Shown: positions 24,773-33,904, counted from the first letter of the stretch. The stretch is 64,000 nt of DNA from Palleronia aestuarii (GCF_003253995.1 NZ_QKZL01000001.1:248001-312000); one strand, 5' to 3'. A program made the numbers and translations. Notes: generated by a model not told the origin, from the letters alone.

Positions 24773-27700
24773 ATGGCCACCAAGGATCGGTCGGTTCTCG
24801 GAACCGATCTCGACGAGAAGCTTGCCGACAATACGAATGGCGCGATCACCCCGGCGGTGCTTCGTAGCTTCCTGCGGGATTTTTTAGATACCGCTCGGGT
24901 CCCTGCGGATATCTCCGCGGCACTGGACGCCCGTGGCGTCGAGATGCGCGTCGAGGCTGATCAGATTGAGTACCGGACGAAGGTGCCGGACGGCGAAACC
25001 AAGAAGCCATGGCAGAACCTGACTTCGACAGATGTCTTCAGGGGGCCGGCCGGTCCGTCTGCGTTTGAGGTCGACCGCGAGAACGGTTTTACCGGCACCG
25101 TCGAGGAATGGTTGGCCAGTCTTCGTGGGGCGGATGGGCTTTCCAGCGAAGAAATTCAGAATGTCGTCAATGGTTTCCTCGCAGAACGGGAGGCCGCAGA
25201 TGCCGAAAGGGCCGCGAGGATCGCCGAGCTAGAGCGGAAGGTCGCGCTCCTGACGGGCAACACGGAGAACCTGAAACCAAAGCAAATCCGGACCTTCGAT
25301 TCGGTGCTCTTGCCTCTCGGCTCAGGCGATCTGGTGATCGAGGCGGCGCAGTACTTCTCCGGCGACAACCTCGAGTTCTTCCTGTCGGGACAGAACGCCA
25401 CGATCGACAGGCTCACCGGGCGGCTGGTACTGTCCGACGATACGCCTATGGAAAGCGTGCAGACGCGCATCGAAGCTCGCAACGTCTACGGCAGCGCATT
25501 CGGCGAGTTTCCGGTCACGGTTCGCGACCCTAACGTCGCGCCGCCGGAGGGCATCAACACCTCTCGCGCGCTCGGTATCGACGCTCCCGAGAGCTATTTC
25601 GACTACGACGAGAACATGCAGCGGGATCCCGAGAAGGGTAACAAGCTCGGCCGTCGGCGTTTCCCCCTCGTAGAGATCATCCGCAGCAACGACGACATCT
25701 ACGTGGACATTCGCGCTGCGGGCCGAGGAACCGCGCGGCAATTCGAGGTGCTCGATGTCGATGGCAATACCAGCTCGACGCGGGCTGTCATCGACCCCGC
25801 GATGCCGGGCCGCCTGAAAATTGATGCCCGGACCGCGTTCGAAGGGATCGTGCGTTACCGCGCCTGGAACTCGATGGGCGAGTACACGGATCGCGTTCCG
25901 ATCCGTATCGCGGAAGAGGTCACGCTGCGGCCGATGATCGTGCGTGCGATGGCCGACATTTACAGCGAGCCTGACGATGTCGGGAATAACTTGATCAGCG
26001 TGATCGACCCGGTTGTCGAGGGCGCACCGTACTATTCCGTATCTTCGCGGCAGCTCTTCACGTCCAAGGATCGGGGCAAGACGCTCAGCCCTGTTGATAC
26101 CGACGACGCAGGCCAGACCACGATCCGGGCTGATGACTGGTACTTCCTCTTCTCGGAAACCCGTATCGAGAACGGCGTGACCGAAGGAAGCAAGGTCGAG
26201 CTTCTTCGGGGTCAGAACGCCATCGAGAAGCATTTCGACGCCTGGACCTTGGAGGAGGACCTCGAGGTCGACATCCACGTCAACGGCGTCAGCGTACCGT
26301 GCGCCGTCCAGTGGGAACTGCGCGCACCGTCCTCCGTCACGGGCCAAATCCGCGGGAAGTGGTCCTGCGCGAGCATGGACGCACCCTTCAGGACGATCCG
26401 GAAATATCAGACGGATCGCTTCGGGAACAACAAGGGGGTCCACTACGGCCCCTGCGTGTCGCGCATCATGTGGAAACCGCAGGACCACCAGTGGGAATAC
26501 GAGACCTACTACACGGGGGCCGATGGCGCCCGTCACAAGAAGGTCCTCAGCGGCACTATCGCTGCGCTTCCGAACACGTTTCAAATCGCCGGGGAGCACA
26601 CGGCTTTCGCCTACTCCAACCAGGGCGTCTTTCCGTCGGAGGTGCCGACGAACCGCTGTTTCACCGACCTCGACGCCTTCATGGCCGCGTTCAAGGGCTG
26701 GTCTTCGCCGGTCAAGGCCTTGATCCGCCGGGGAGAGCGCACAAACCGGATAGGCAAGAAGTCGATCCAGTTCGACAAGATGGATAACGTCCTCTGCGAA
26801 GGATACGGATCCGGGGACAGCCACGTGCTCTACGACGAGAGTACGGTAAGCGGCGGCGGCGGGGATTCCTTCCTGGAGATCCGTGCATGCCGGTACGCGT
26901 TCCTGAAGGACTTGGACTTCGATTCCACGTGGAGGAACGCGAGCGAGACCGGCTACGCCCGCGTGGGCATCGCGGCAAGCAATAACGCCTACCTGTACAC
27001 CGACGTCAAATCGCACATCGCGATCTATAACTGCCGCGGTAACGGGCTACGAACCCTGTTCACGAACCCCGCGCCTGACAATGCCAGCGACGAGGGTGGC
27101 CCCGGCCAGAGTGGGATGCCAACCGCGTGCGGCCACCACCACACGTCGCTGCACCTTGAGTGCATGTCCGGGATCGACCCCGACCGCCACAACTGCCTCG
27201 ACTACATGATCTACTGCTCCGCTGAGCGCGGGGGCTGGGTAGACGTTCTGTGCTCGCCGGACCCGCGCTCCATCGTCGGAAACTCGGCGAAGGACTTCAA
27301 GCACAACCAGCACGCGGTCTGCCGCCACGCGGAGGGTTGGCTCTTCTGCATTGCCGGGATGGAAGGCCGGTCGATGATTACCTGGACTACGGAGAGCGTC
27401 GGCGTTCTGCAGCCCGCCTTGGGCCGTTTGGGCGCGTCGGGTCTCTTCCCCATGTCCATCACGTCCGTCTGGAACCACGTCGGCGAAAGCGGCTGGTCCA
27501 TGTTCGCCTACGGCGGCGGCGCGGGCGGCTGGATCAAGCGGTGGGGCTGGCACTACATCACCAGCCTTGCGGCCTTCGGCGACTACGCGACCCATCGTTT
27601 CTTCGGACCCGACCAGGAGGGGAGCGTGATCGAAAACGTGCTCCTAAGTCTCTCGGAGGGCAAGCGGCTACGCGAGCCTGCGGTAGATGCCTATATCGGC

Positions 27701-28897
27701 GAGGAAGAAGGGTTCCGTGACCGCGACGGCAGGAGTAACCGTCAATCGGAGCCGGGCCGTCGGAGCCGGGCCGCGCAGTTCATCACGCTGATCGACAAGG
27801 GTGACGCTTTCCCGAACAAGTCACCGGACGGGACCGTTTCGGCGGGCAATTCCTGGATCGACGAGGATACCATTGCGTATTACCAGCCGAACCTGCCCAC
27901 GCCGCGCGACGATTTTGAAGGCCAGTTCATCAAGGATGTCCTCCGGCCTCCGCACTCGGAGGGCTACCGTCTCCGAAAGGCCGACACCCTCGATACGAGC
28001 TACCGGAGCCCCGACGACGCGATCGCATTCTACTACCCGGAGCCGGACAGCCCTCTGATCGGCCGTGTCACGAAGTCCGTCGCACGTATCTGGGACGCGG
28101 CGGGCGTTTTCCTCCCCGAAGGTCCGCAGACACCCGGTGCGTTCTCCGGTAAGCCGCCGGGGCTCGTGGCTGGCGGCGGCGGCGCTGGATCGGGGGCCAC
28201 GGAGGTTTCTCTGCGGACCAGCACCCAAACGGCCCGGTGGAGCATGAGCCCGCTATCGGGCACGGATGGGGAGCGCGGTGCGATCCTCATGTGCTGCAAG
28301 ATCCCGTCGTCCGGCACCCGGTACTTCTACAACGCGGGCGACAATAGCGGCATCCTGATTACCAACGGCACGACACAGCTCGCAGTGAACTACCTAGTGC
28401 TGGACGACGACGGGGTCCGCCGCGGGCGCCAAGCCCTGTTCAACAACATCGTGCGCAACGGGTACGTCTTCGTTCTCGTTCTGCATGAACGGGGCGTTCG
28501 CTCGGATGTCTACTGTTCCGTCGAGGGGGGCGCGCTCCAGAAGGTCAGCGTCGAGAATAACGGCGGGCGGCTCGCGGTCTACGGGGTTCCGCATCACTTC
28601 ATGTCGTCGCCGAGCGGTTCCGGGGTCAACTTCGTCCTCTGGCATCAAGGGGCCGTCTGGACGGGCGTACCCCAGTTCCCGGACGTCGAAGCCATGTTTG
28701 CGGCCGGGCAAGTCCTGAACCCGGACGGCACGCCGAAACACCGGACTGTTTTCTGGGAAGACATGGATGTGCCGGTGCTGAACCTCGACGGCGATGCGAA
28801 GGGCATGGCGGCGGGTGGCGGCAGCCCGGGCACGGCTGGGTCCCTGACGTACCACGTCGGCAACCCAGACTTCCCCGTCGTCGATTCCACGGCCTAA
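24773..28897 (+). CDS. Large tail spike/fibre protein, multi-domain
   Basis: 1374 residues. Order of parts: an N-terminal attachment region; a short phage-type collagen-like/WLASL element (FRGPAGPSAFEVDRENGF, then TVEEWLASLRGADG) near residues 85-125; a coiled coil (EREAADAERAARIAELERKVALL) for trimer formation; Ig-like domains to about residue 400; a long Gly/Asn/His-rich region (about 600-1000) that looks like a right-handed beta-helix; and a C-terminal lectin/LamG-like domain (TARWSMSPLSGTDGERGAIL onward). The protein should bind and perhaps degrade a host surface polysaccharide. A catalytic site cannot be named from the sequence. Confidence 0.85.
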   Translation: MATKDRSVLGTDLDEKLADNTNGAITPAVLRSFLRDFLDTARVPADISAALDARGVEMRVEADQIEYRTKVPDGETKKPWQNLTSTDVFRGPAGPSAFEVDRENGFTGTVEEWLASLRGADGLSSEEIQNVVNGFLAEREAADAERAARIAELERKVALLTGNTENLKPKQIRTFDSVLLPLGSGDLVIEAAQYFSGDNLEFFLSGQNATIDRLTGRLVLSDDTPMESVQTRIEARNVYGSAFGEFPVTVRDPNVAPPEGINTSRALGIDAPESYFDYDENMQRDPEKGNKLGRRRFPLVEIIRSNDDIYVDIRAAGRGTARQFEVLDVDGNTSSTRAVIDPAMPGRLKIDARTAFEGIVRYRAWNSMGEYTDRVPIRIAEEVTLRPMIVRAMADIYSEPDDVGNNLISVIDPVVEGAPYYSVSSRQLFTSKDRGKTLSPVDTDDAGQTTIRADDWYFLFSETRIENGVTEGSKVELLRGQNAIEKHFDAWTLEEDLEVDIHVNGVSVPCAVQWELRAPSSVTGQIRGKWSCASMDAPFRTIRKYQTDRFGNNKGVHYGPCVSRIMWKPQDHQWEYETYYTGADGARHKKVLSGTIAALPNTFQIAGEHTAFAYSNQGVFPSEVPTNRCFTDLDAFMAAFKGWSSPVKALIRRGERTNRIGKKSIQFDKMDNVLCEGYGSGDSHVLYDESTVSGGGGDSFLEIRACRYAFLKDLDFDSTWRNASETGYARVGIAASNNAYLYTDVKSHIAIYNCRGNGLRTLFTNPAPDNASDEGGPGQSGMPTACGHHHTSLHLECMSGIDPDRHNCLDYMIYCSAERGGWVDVLCSPDPRSIVGNSAKDFKHNQHAVCRHAEGWLFCIAGMEGRSMITWTTESVGVLQPALGRLGASGLFPMSITSVWNHVGESGWSMFAYGGGAGGWIKRWGWHYITSLAAFGDYATHRFFGPDQEGSVIENVLLSLSEGKRLREPAVDAYIGEEEGFRDRDGRSNRQSEPGRRSRAAQFITLIDKGDAFPNKSPDGTVSAGNSWIDEDTIAYYQPNLPTPRDDFEGQFIKDVLRPPHSEGYRLRKADTLDTSYRSPDDAIAFYYPEPDSPLIGRVTKSVARIWDAAGVFLPEGPQTPGAFSGKPPGLVAGGGGAGSGATEVSLRTSTQTARWSMSPLSGTDGERGAILMCCKIPSSGTRYFYNAGDNSGILITNGTTQLAVNYLVLDDDGVRRGRQALFNNIVRNGYVFVLVLHERGVRSDVYCSVEGGALQKVSVENNGGRLAVYGVPHHFMSSPSGSGVNFVLWHQGAVWTGVPQFPDVEAMFAAGQVLNPDGTPKHRTVFWEDMDVPVLNLDGDAKGMAAGGGSPGTAGSLTYHVGNPDFPVVDSTA

Positions 28898-28901
28898 TAA
28901 C

Positions 28902-28931
28902 GATGGCGGCGATCTCCGGACCGCCGCCATC
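28902..28931. terminator. Hairpin between convergent spike and VPLPA-CTERM genes
   Basis: Arms GATGGCGGC and GCCGCCATC pair perfectly across a 12-base loop. It starts 4 bases after the spike stop and ends 9 bases before the end of the opposite-strand gene, so it could stop transcription from both sides. No clear T-run follows on either strand. Confidence 0.5.
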
Positions 28932-28940
28932 ACGACCTGT

Positions 28941-29507
28941 CTATGCAGGCCGCCGTCTCGCCATCCACCCAAAGCCTGCGATACCGAGCGCCAAGAGAGG
29001 CAAAGAGGCGGGCAGGGGAACGGGAGCGACTTCTGCCATGTCGGGGAGACCATCCACCGACCACGACAGCACGTTGTACTTGATCGAATCGAACAGGTCG
29101 CCGTTGGCGCCTTCCGGCAGGATTGTGGTCTGAATGAAGATTTCGCCCGTGCCGTCTGCGTTCAGCGTGTAGGAATACGCGCTGTCGTCATCCGGCATTA
29201 TGTAGGCGTAGAGCGAGCCCGTTGTGAAATCAACTTCGAACTGCTCTCGCGCATAGCTAAGCCCGTTGTTTTCGTAGAACCCGGTCTCATTATCCGCTGT
29301 CACGGGCAATAAAAGTTCTACAATGTCACCGACCGCTGGACCGGTGTAGGTCCCGTTCTTGTATTCCAGCGGATCGATTCCGCTAATTGTGGCGCGATAA
29401 GCTTCCGTCACCTCCCCCGTGATCGTGTACGTCAGGTCGATCAGCGCCGCGCTCGCACTTCCACCCACCATCATCGCCGCTGCTGCGACCGTCGCCATCA
29501 TCCGCAT
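28941..29507 (-). CDS. VPLPA-CTERM secreted protein carried by the prophage
   Basis: 188 residues. The N terminus MRMMATVAAAAMMVGGSASA is a signal peptide with an ASA cleavage site, preceded by GAGGAG at the ribosome binding position. The body is acidic and beta-rich (DLTYTITGEVTEAYRATISG). The end VPLPASLPLLALGIAGFGWM followed by ARRR is the VPLPA-CTERM sorting signal typical of Rhodobacteraceae. Such tails hold the protein in the inner membrane for processing by a sorting enzyme. It is a host-type gene inside the prophage (a moron) and could alter the surface of the lysogen. It reads opposite to the phage structural genes. Confidence 0.85.
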   Translation of the reverse strand: MRMMATVAAAAMMVGGSASAALIDLTYTITGEVTEAYRATISGIDPLEYKNGTYTGPAVGDIVELLLPVTADNETGFYENNGLSYAREQFEVDFTTGSLYAYIMPDDDSAYSYTLNADGTGEIFIQTTILPEGANGDLFDSIKYNVLSWSVDGLPDMAEVAPVPLPASLPLLALGIAGFGWMARRRPA

Positions 29508-29904
29508 ACCGCTCTCCTCATTACTCGACCCGCCAACCGTGACGAAGCGTTAACGATTCGGAAAGAGATGTCAGACGGCTTCACATTTCATTCACGCTGA
29601 CCTTGGCACGGAAGTCCCGCCGCCTACCTCATCAGTCGATGCATAGGGTCTGGATTGAATGTCGCTGCGGCATGGGGAATGGGGCCACATCGCGGTTCAG
29701 CAGCACTGTGAGGTGGCCTTTTGCGCGCAAACTTAACACCCGCTTTCAGCGTCGCAGAATGACCCAAACTCCGAACAATGTTGGCGCAGCCTGCAAAAAT
29801 GAAAGTGCCCATAGCTCATATTTAGACAACTAATCATGCAGAGAATACAGTTCATTAGCTCTTACAAAGAATATTCATAAACTTATAGATGATAATCATA
29901 TTGG
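29508..29904. other. Non-coding stretch, AT-rich toward the right
   Basis: No convincing gene on either strand. The left part contains the promoter region of the VPLPA-CTERM gene. From about 29780 the composition drops abruptly to AT-rich (CATATTTAGACAAC and onward), which continues into the three-gene cassette. It looks like a junction between DNA of different origin. No hairpin or direct repeat stood out. Confidence 0.5.
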
Positions 29905-30516
29905 TTAACTAATGCGTATAGAGGCGCGAAGCTCATCCGGCTCCAAAATATGACTCTGAAGCTCTTCCTCGCGATCAATGTAAAAATCTTCTGGCAGGCG
30001 GTTTAAGGAAAGAACACATCTAATCAAGTTGCGCGTAAGCCTTGTTCGTTCGTTTCGGCGCTTTTCTTTTGGTGTGTCCGGGTGTGGAACCAATTCAACC
30101 TGAAAATGACAGCTGGCCCCATGTTCCTCCACCCACCTTATTTTGATAGTGTGGTGTTGGGCTTCGAAGTGGTAAGCTGAAGATCCATCGATGCAATAGT
30201 GGGCAAGATATGTTGATTGCGGATCTGGGTCAGTTCCTCTGAGTTCAAAGTAGGCGTCGTTTTGGACCTGCGCTACTCCCTGCCCATACCGGTGCACCTC
30301 AAACTCACTTGGCAGAAGGCTAACAGTACATATCGAAAGCGCGTAGACCCCAGTGCCCTTCCTGCGACCCTTCTCATCCGTTCTCTTTACCTCAGAGAAT
30401 TCAAACAGTTGCTCTGAATCGAAGGTGTGTGTTTCTCTGGAGATGAACTTCGGGAACACCGCGCAGCGCGCAAAGAGATGCTCACCATAGACACCGCTAT
30501 CTTGGGATGTCCGCAT
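29905..30516 (-). CDS. Cassette gene C: hypothetical protein
   Basis: 203 residues from an ATG with AGG about 6 bases upstream; a GTG 12 bases earlier is the alternative. It overlaps the upstream gene by 20 bases. The first part (GVYGEHLFARCAVFPKFISRETHTFDSEQLFEFSEVKRTDEKG) and the rest (FELRGTDPDPQSTYLAHYCIDGSSAYHFEAQHHTIKIRW) are beta-rich, followed by a basic helix (KEKRRNERTRLTRNLIRCVLSLNRLPEDFYIDREE). No signal peptide or membrane segment; cytoplasmic. No family recognised. Third gene of an apparent operon with markedly lower GC than the phage genes. Function unknown. Confidence 0.72.
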   Translation of the reverse strand: MRTSQDSGVYGEHLFARCAVFPKFISRETHTFDSEQLFEFSEVKRTDEKGRRKGTGVYALSICTVSLLPSEFEVHRYGQGVAQVQNDAYFELRGTDPDPQSTYLAHYCIDGSSAYHFEAQHHTIKIRWVEEHGASCHFQVELVPHPDTPKEKRRNERTRLTRNLIRCVLSLNRLPEDFYIDREEELQSHILEPDELRASIRIS

Positions 30517-31069
30517 TGAACCTATCACTTAGAGCTTGTAGAAACTTATTAGCGTCGAATGCCTCGCCATCCGTATATTTTTCCTCAAATTCATCACCAT
30601 CATTGGTGATCATAAACGCGTCGACGTCGGCTTCATCGATATTCAGATAGCATTTCCCGCCGGAAACTTCCCAAGTAAATGCAAGAGCCTCGCCTCCCCT
30701 ATTCAAAATTTTGGGAATCTCAACTTCAGTATTCTGGACGATTAGAGCCAAGCAGTTCCTCGCGCCCTTCGCAATCTCATCAGGGAGAAAGTAATCATGG
30801 TCTTCTGGCAGCTTGCTCATCGAATAAAGTGAGCGATAGATTTCGAATAAGTCGCTAGAGAACTTGTTCGAGAACCGTCGCCCGTGGTTAGTCCAGTCAC
30901 ATTCAGACGCAAACTTATCAAAATCGTACGATTGACTTTCACTGTGGCCGAAATGGGAATGCCACATCTCAAATCTTGTTGGCAATCCTGACGAATTCGC
31001 GCTTGCCGGTGATCGGCTTGGCGAACTGCCTACACTTGAAGTGCTGGTCGCCTTTGACATGTTAACCAT
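30497..31069 (-). CDS. Cassette gene B: hypothetical protein with Ser-rich N terminus
   Basis: 190 residues. Residues 5-30 are low-complexity (Ser, Ala, Pro), then a soluble domain. The C-terminal half has a helix (DEIAKGARNCLALIVQN) followed by VEIPKILNRGGEALAFTWEVSGGKCYLNIDEADV. This Pro-x-Gly-x-(L/I)-x-(F/L)-x-W-x-Tyr layout is, from memory, like small unnamed partner proteins that accompany gene A-like proteins in scattered bacterial operons. It overlaps gene A by 8 bases and gene C by 20, so the three are probably translated together. An ATG three codons in is possible as start. Confidence 0.72.
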   Translation of the reverse strand: MVNMSKATSTSSVGSSPSRSPASANSSGLPTRFEMWHSHFGHSESQSYDFDKFASECDWTNHGRRFSNKFSSDLFEIYRSLYSMSKLPEDHDYFLPDEIAKGARNCLALIVQNTEVEIPKILNRGGEALAFTWEVSGGKCYLNIDEADVDAFMITNDGDEFEEKYTDGEAFDANKFLQALSDRFNADIPR

Positions 31070-31802
31070 TAGCTTCAGCCTCTTTCATCATGCCAAACAT
31101 CTCCGAAAATCTAACCCTCTGTTGTGATGAACTTATCACTCCAGTCGGCACCGAATTATAGTCAGAGACCGTGTTCAGTATGAACGATTGCTTTATCGGT
31201 TTTTGATGCATGTCGGTTTGCCCAACTAAGAAAAAAGGAGGGGGAGCTTGGTAAAGCGACATAACATCAACCCCGATCCTTTTAAGCCGATTGATCTGCG
31301 CGCCACTTTCGAGGCTAATGCGGGAGTTGAATTGCAGATTAAGGTCGGTAGCAATTAGGCCACTGCGGTCAATACCAAGGCCAGTGTATTCGCAAAAGGC
31401 GTCAATCGCTTTCCTTTCGTTTTTAAATTCGACTCCATCATTTATAACGATCGCCTGTCTATAGCAATCAGGAGTCGCTTTCGAAAGAAACTCAAAATTG
31501 CTCAACACTTTTTCCATGAACGTCTCCGCGTCCAGGAAAGGAAGTAACGTTGGGAAATTTTGACTTGAGCGAGCTCGAAAAAAAATGTCTAGGCGGCCGT
31601 CTTGTGTTTGAACGGTAACTTCCGTTTCACCAATTTGGCCGCTCGCTTGGGCTAAAAATGGCTTATCTGGGCGTGCAAATTTATTGGTTTGGGAGGTGAT
31701 ACACTCCTCCCCGAGCAGGGCCTCGTAACATGCGGTGGCCGAAACATCTGTTGCAGATGGTGCAAATATTGCAATCTGAAGCTCTTGAACGTTCCAAGCC
31801 AT
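31062..31802 (-). CDS. Cassette gene A: hypothetical protein of an unnamed sporadic family
   Basis: 246 residues, first gene of the cassette, GGGAAG 7 bases before ATG. The N terminus WNVQELQIAIFAPSATDVSA starts a beta-rich half; the second half reads IATDLNLQFNSRISLESG then AQINRLKRIGVDVMSL, and later SFILNTVSDYNSVPTGVI. The D-x-x-x-Q-x-N and INRL blocks, with a following short polar C terminus, recall an uncharacterised family of about 250 residues that occurs sporadically beside small gene B-like proteins; this is from memory and needs a search. No catalytic motif, signal peptide or membrane segment. A defence, toxin or immunity role is possible but unproven. Confidence 0.72.
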   Translation of the reverse strand: MAWNVQELQIAIFAPSATDVSATACYEALLGEECITSQTNKFARPDKPFLAQASGQIGETEVTVQTQDGRLDIFFRARSSQNFPTLLPFLDAETFMEKVLSNFEFLSKATPDCYRQAIVINDGVEFKNERKAIDAFCEYTGLGIDRSGLIATDLNLQFNSRISLESGAQINRLKRIGVDVMSLYQAPPPFFLVGQTDMHQKPIKQSFILNTVSDYNSVPTGVISSSQQRVRFSEMFGMMKEAEANG

Positions 31803-32511
31803 AAATTCTTCCCTTAGGTCGACTCGCGGCGAAAGCGTACACGCGCTGCGGACCGTGCGTTTTGTCTATATCTAACGATCGACTGCGGTGAAAAGAAGAG
31901 TCATCGTTGTTTCCCCACGATGTGTTGCTCGTCTCCTAGCAGCAGCTACATCTAGTGTTAAATCGCGAAGGCATTGCCCTAGTGGTCCTTACTGGTCAGG
32001 CGGCATGCCCAGTACGATCGAATCGGGAAGATTGAACTGATGGTGTACGAGGTGAGAGACGAGAATTTTGAGGCGGAACAGATTTATAAGAGGTTATCAT
32101 CGTGTACGGCCTAGGAACGAAATGCTAACTGTAGTTGATTCGATGCGCTGTTTTGGCAAGTTAGACGAGCGCGATGAATAGGCCGTATTTGCCCGCTACG
32201 GCATAACCAGACCAACGTGTCAGGTGCACCGCTAACTTTCCGGGCGTCGTTTACTGCTGATTTGATGGATGGGGACACGACTTGTTCCGCTTCGGATGGT
32301 GGTTGCGCTGGTGGCCTTGCGGTTTTCTTGCTTGAGGTCTTCTAGGTATACTGCAAACTCTATCCCCACCTGTCTCGACGATGCTGTTCACGCGCGCTAC
32401 CGGCCGCTCTGAGGTAGAACCCGGTTGGCCGCAGTTTTGGTGCTATCACCGGATTTTCGCTGCATTGGTCATTCGTGGCGTCAGGTTCGAAGGACGGCTC
32501 TCGATCAATTA
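31803..32511. other. Non-coding stretch between cassette and integrase
   Basis: About 700 bases without a gene I can support. The left end should hold the promoter of the minus-strand cassette; a TAGACA box on the minus strand lies about 70 bases upstream of gene A, but no matching -10 element is convincing. The rest contains only short frames (for example a 24-codon MVYEVRDENFEAEQIYKRL start near 32040 that could be a fragment). No tRNA, strong hairpin or long repeat was seen. Confidence 0.5.
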
Positions 32512-33705
32512 TTAACGACTACGGTCAACGATGTCTGCTCGCATGGCAGCCGCTCCTGTCACAAAATCCGCCCACGCCTGCATGACGGGTGTGCGCCGTT
32601 CGAGGAGGTCCGAGCGAGCATAGGATCGTTGCACCTTCTGATCGACCTTATGCGCCATGATCGTTTCGGAGACCTCGTAATCGCAGGCGTTCGTATCCTG
32701 CACCCAAGTCCGGAAGCTGGTCCGAAAACCGTGTGGCCGCCCGTCTTCACCCAAGGTCCGCAATCGTTTCTCGAGGGCCGCGGAACTGATCGCTCGTCCC
32801 GTCGAGCTGGCGAACATCAGATCGCTGGGGAAGCGCCCGGCCTCTTGGACCATGTCGAGGCACGGCCTGGAAAGCGGCACGCGGAAATCCGTGACGTGAT
32901 CCACGCCGCCTTTCATGCGGTCCTGCGGTACGGTCCAGACCGTTCCATCGATCTCAGACAACCGAGCCCCCGAACAGCCATTCAGGCGCACCACAGTCAG
33001 GATCATCCATCGCAGACAATCGTCCGAGACGTTCGGCTCCGACAAGGCGCGGAACAGTGCGGGGATTTCTTGCCAAGGCGTCGCGGGTGTTGGTTTGGCC
33101 ACGTAAATCAGCGGACCCAGCATATCCTTCGCAGTGTCTGCGGTCGCCGGGTCACAGAGCGCGCCTTCGGCCCGCATCTCCCGAAAGATAATCCGCAGCC
33201 GATTAATCGCCTTCGTGGCGACGCTCGGCTTGTTGGTCCAGATCGGCCGCAGGACGTCGACGAGATCGGACGCTGCGATGATCGAGATTGGCCGGCGCCC
33301 CAAGCGCGGGAGGACATGGGTGTCGAGAGGGCTAGTCCACCGGCCACGGCCGCCGCCGTCTCGCAGCTTGTGGCCAATACGCCCAAGCGTTCGCGTCACG
33401 GCGTCAGATAGCTTGGGATCGAACCGCGCTGCAGCGGCCTTCTCAGCCGCTCTACGCGCATCCCGCTCGCTCAAAGGGTCACGGCCATCCGCGAGGACCG
33501 CCGCCCACTCGTCGCGCCTCTTGCGCGCCGCCGCGAGCGTCACGATTGGCCAAGGCCCGAGGCCCATTTCTCGACGTCTGCCAATGTGGGAATAGCGGAA
33601 CACCCATTTGCCGGTCGCGCCCTTTTTCACGAGGGCCAAGCCGCCGCCGTCGAACAGCTTTCCAGCCGGCGCGTTCTTTACGGCGATCGCGGTTAGTTTG
33701 CGCAC
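32512..33705 (-). CDS. int: P4-type tyrosine integrase
   Basis: 397 residues from a GTG. The N terminus (KLTAIAVKNAPAGKLFDGGGLALVKKG) is the arm-binding DUF4102 domain. The catalytic domain shows Arg I in GCSGARLSEIDG, the HGFR box in GRPHGFRTSFRTW, and the terminal His in IMAHKV with the nucleophile Tyr in QRSYARSD, so the active site looks intact. It catalyses site-specific insertion and excision of the prophage. The gene reads away from the chromosome, and its 5' side holds short direct repeats. About 24 residues after the Tyr region form the usual C-terminal tail. Confidence 0.95.
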   Translation of the reverse strand: MRKLTAIAVKNAPAGKLFDGGGLALVKKGATGKWVFRYSHIGRRREMGLGPWPIVTLAAARKRRDEWAAVLADGRDPLSERDARRAAEKAAAARFDPKLSDAVTRTLGRIGHKLRDGGGRGRWTSPLDTHVLPRLGRRPISIIAASDLVDVLRPIWTNKPSVATKAINRLRIIFREMRAEGALCDPATADTAKDMLGPLIYVAKPTPATPWQEIPALFRALSEPNVSDDCLRWMILTVVRLNGCSGARLSEIDGTVWTVPQDRMKGGVDHVTDFRVPLSRPCLDMVQEAGRFPSDLMFASSTGRAISSAALEKRLRTLGEDGRPHGFRTSFRTWVQDTNACDYEVSETIMAHKVDQKVQRSYARSDLLERRTPVMQAWADFVTGAAAMRADIVDRSR

Positions 33706-33706
33706 T

Positions 33707-33728
33707 CAGTCCCCCAGCCAGTCCCCCA
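33707..33728. repeat. Tandem direct repeat immediately upstream of the integrase start
   Basis: Two copies of CAGTCCCCCA (33707-33716 and 33719-33728) are separated by 2 bases, so they are spaced one helical turn apart. They lie between the integrase start and the expected attachment site. Arm-type integrase binding is a reasonable guess; they also form part of the 5' untranslated region. Confidence 0.4.
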
Positions 33729-33904
33729 AGAAGCGTCGCGCTGCGGTGCTTCCTGGTGCAACATCGAGCGACAGGCAGCACTCGAATCGTCCAGTATTTG
33801 TTGGGGTATCTGACGCGCGGCGCAACCTTAGCCTACGCGGGTGTGATGTCCTCCTCGGGCACCATTCCACCATCGCGTGAAATCCGCCTGGCGATCGGGC
33901 GACG

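Larger units (their letters stand above)
1..33730. mobile_element. Siphovirus-type prophage, right part (left end outside window)
   Basis: A continuous run of phage modules in canonical order: replication, packaging, HK97-type head, tail, lysis and tail spike, all on the plus strand. Minus-strand cargo and a P4-type integrase follow. The integrase reads inward with its start codon toward the chromosome, the usual arrangement for an integrase next to its attachment site. The right junction is therefore expected between the integrase start and the first chromosomal-looking gene, roughly 33.71-33.90 kb. I could not identify a core att repeat because the left junction is not in the window, so the given end is approximate. 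Genes overlap by 1 to 8 bases through most of the structural block and no structural gene looks broken. Repressor and excision genes are not seen and may lie to the left. Confidence 0.93.

Noticed and set aside
25322-27016. Long minus-strand open frame opposite the tail spike
   Set aside because: Codon shadow without protein features; the spike on the plus strand has recognisable modules.
29603-29833. 76-codon plus-strand frame in the AT-rich gap
   Set aside because: No ribosome site, no family features and unusual amino acid composition; treated as non-coding.
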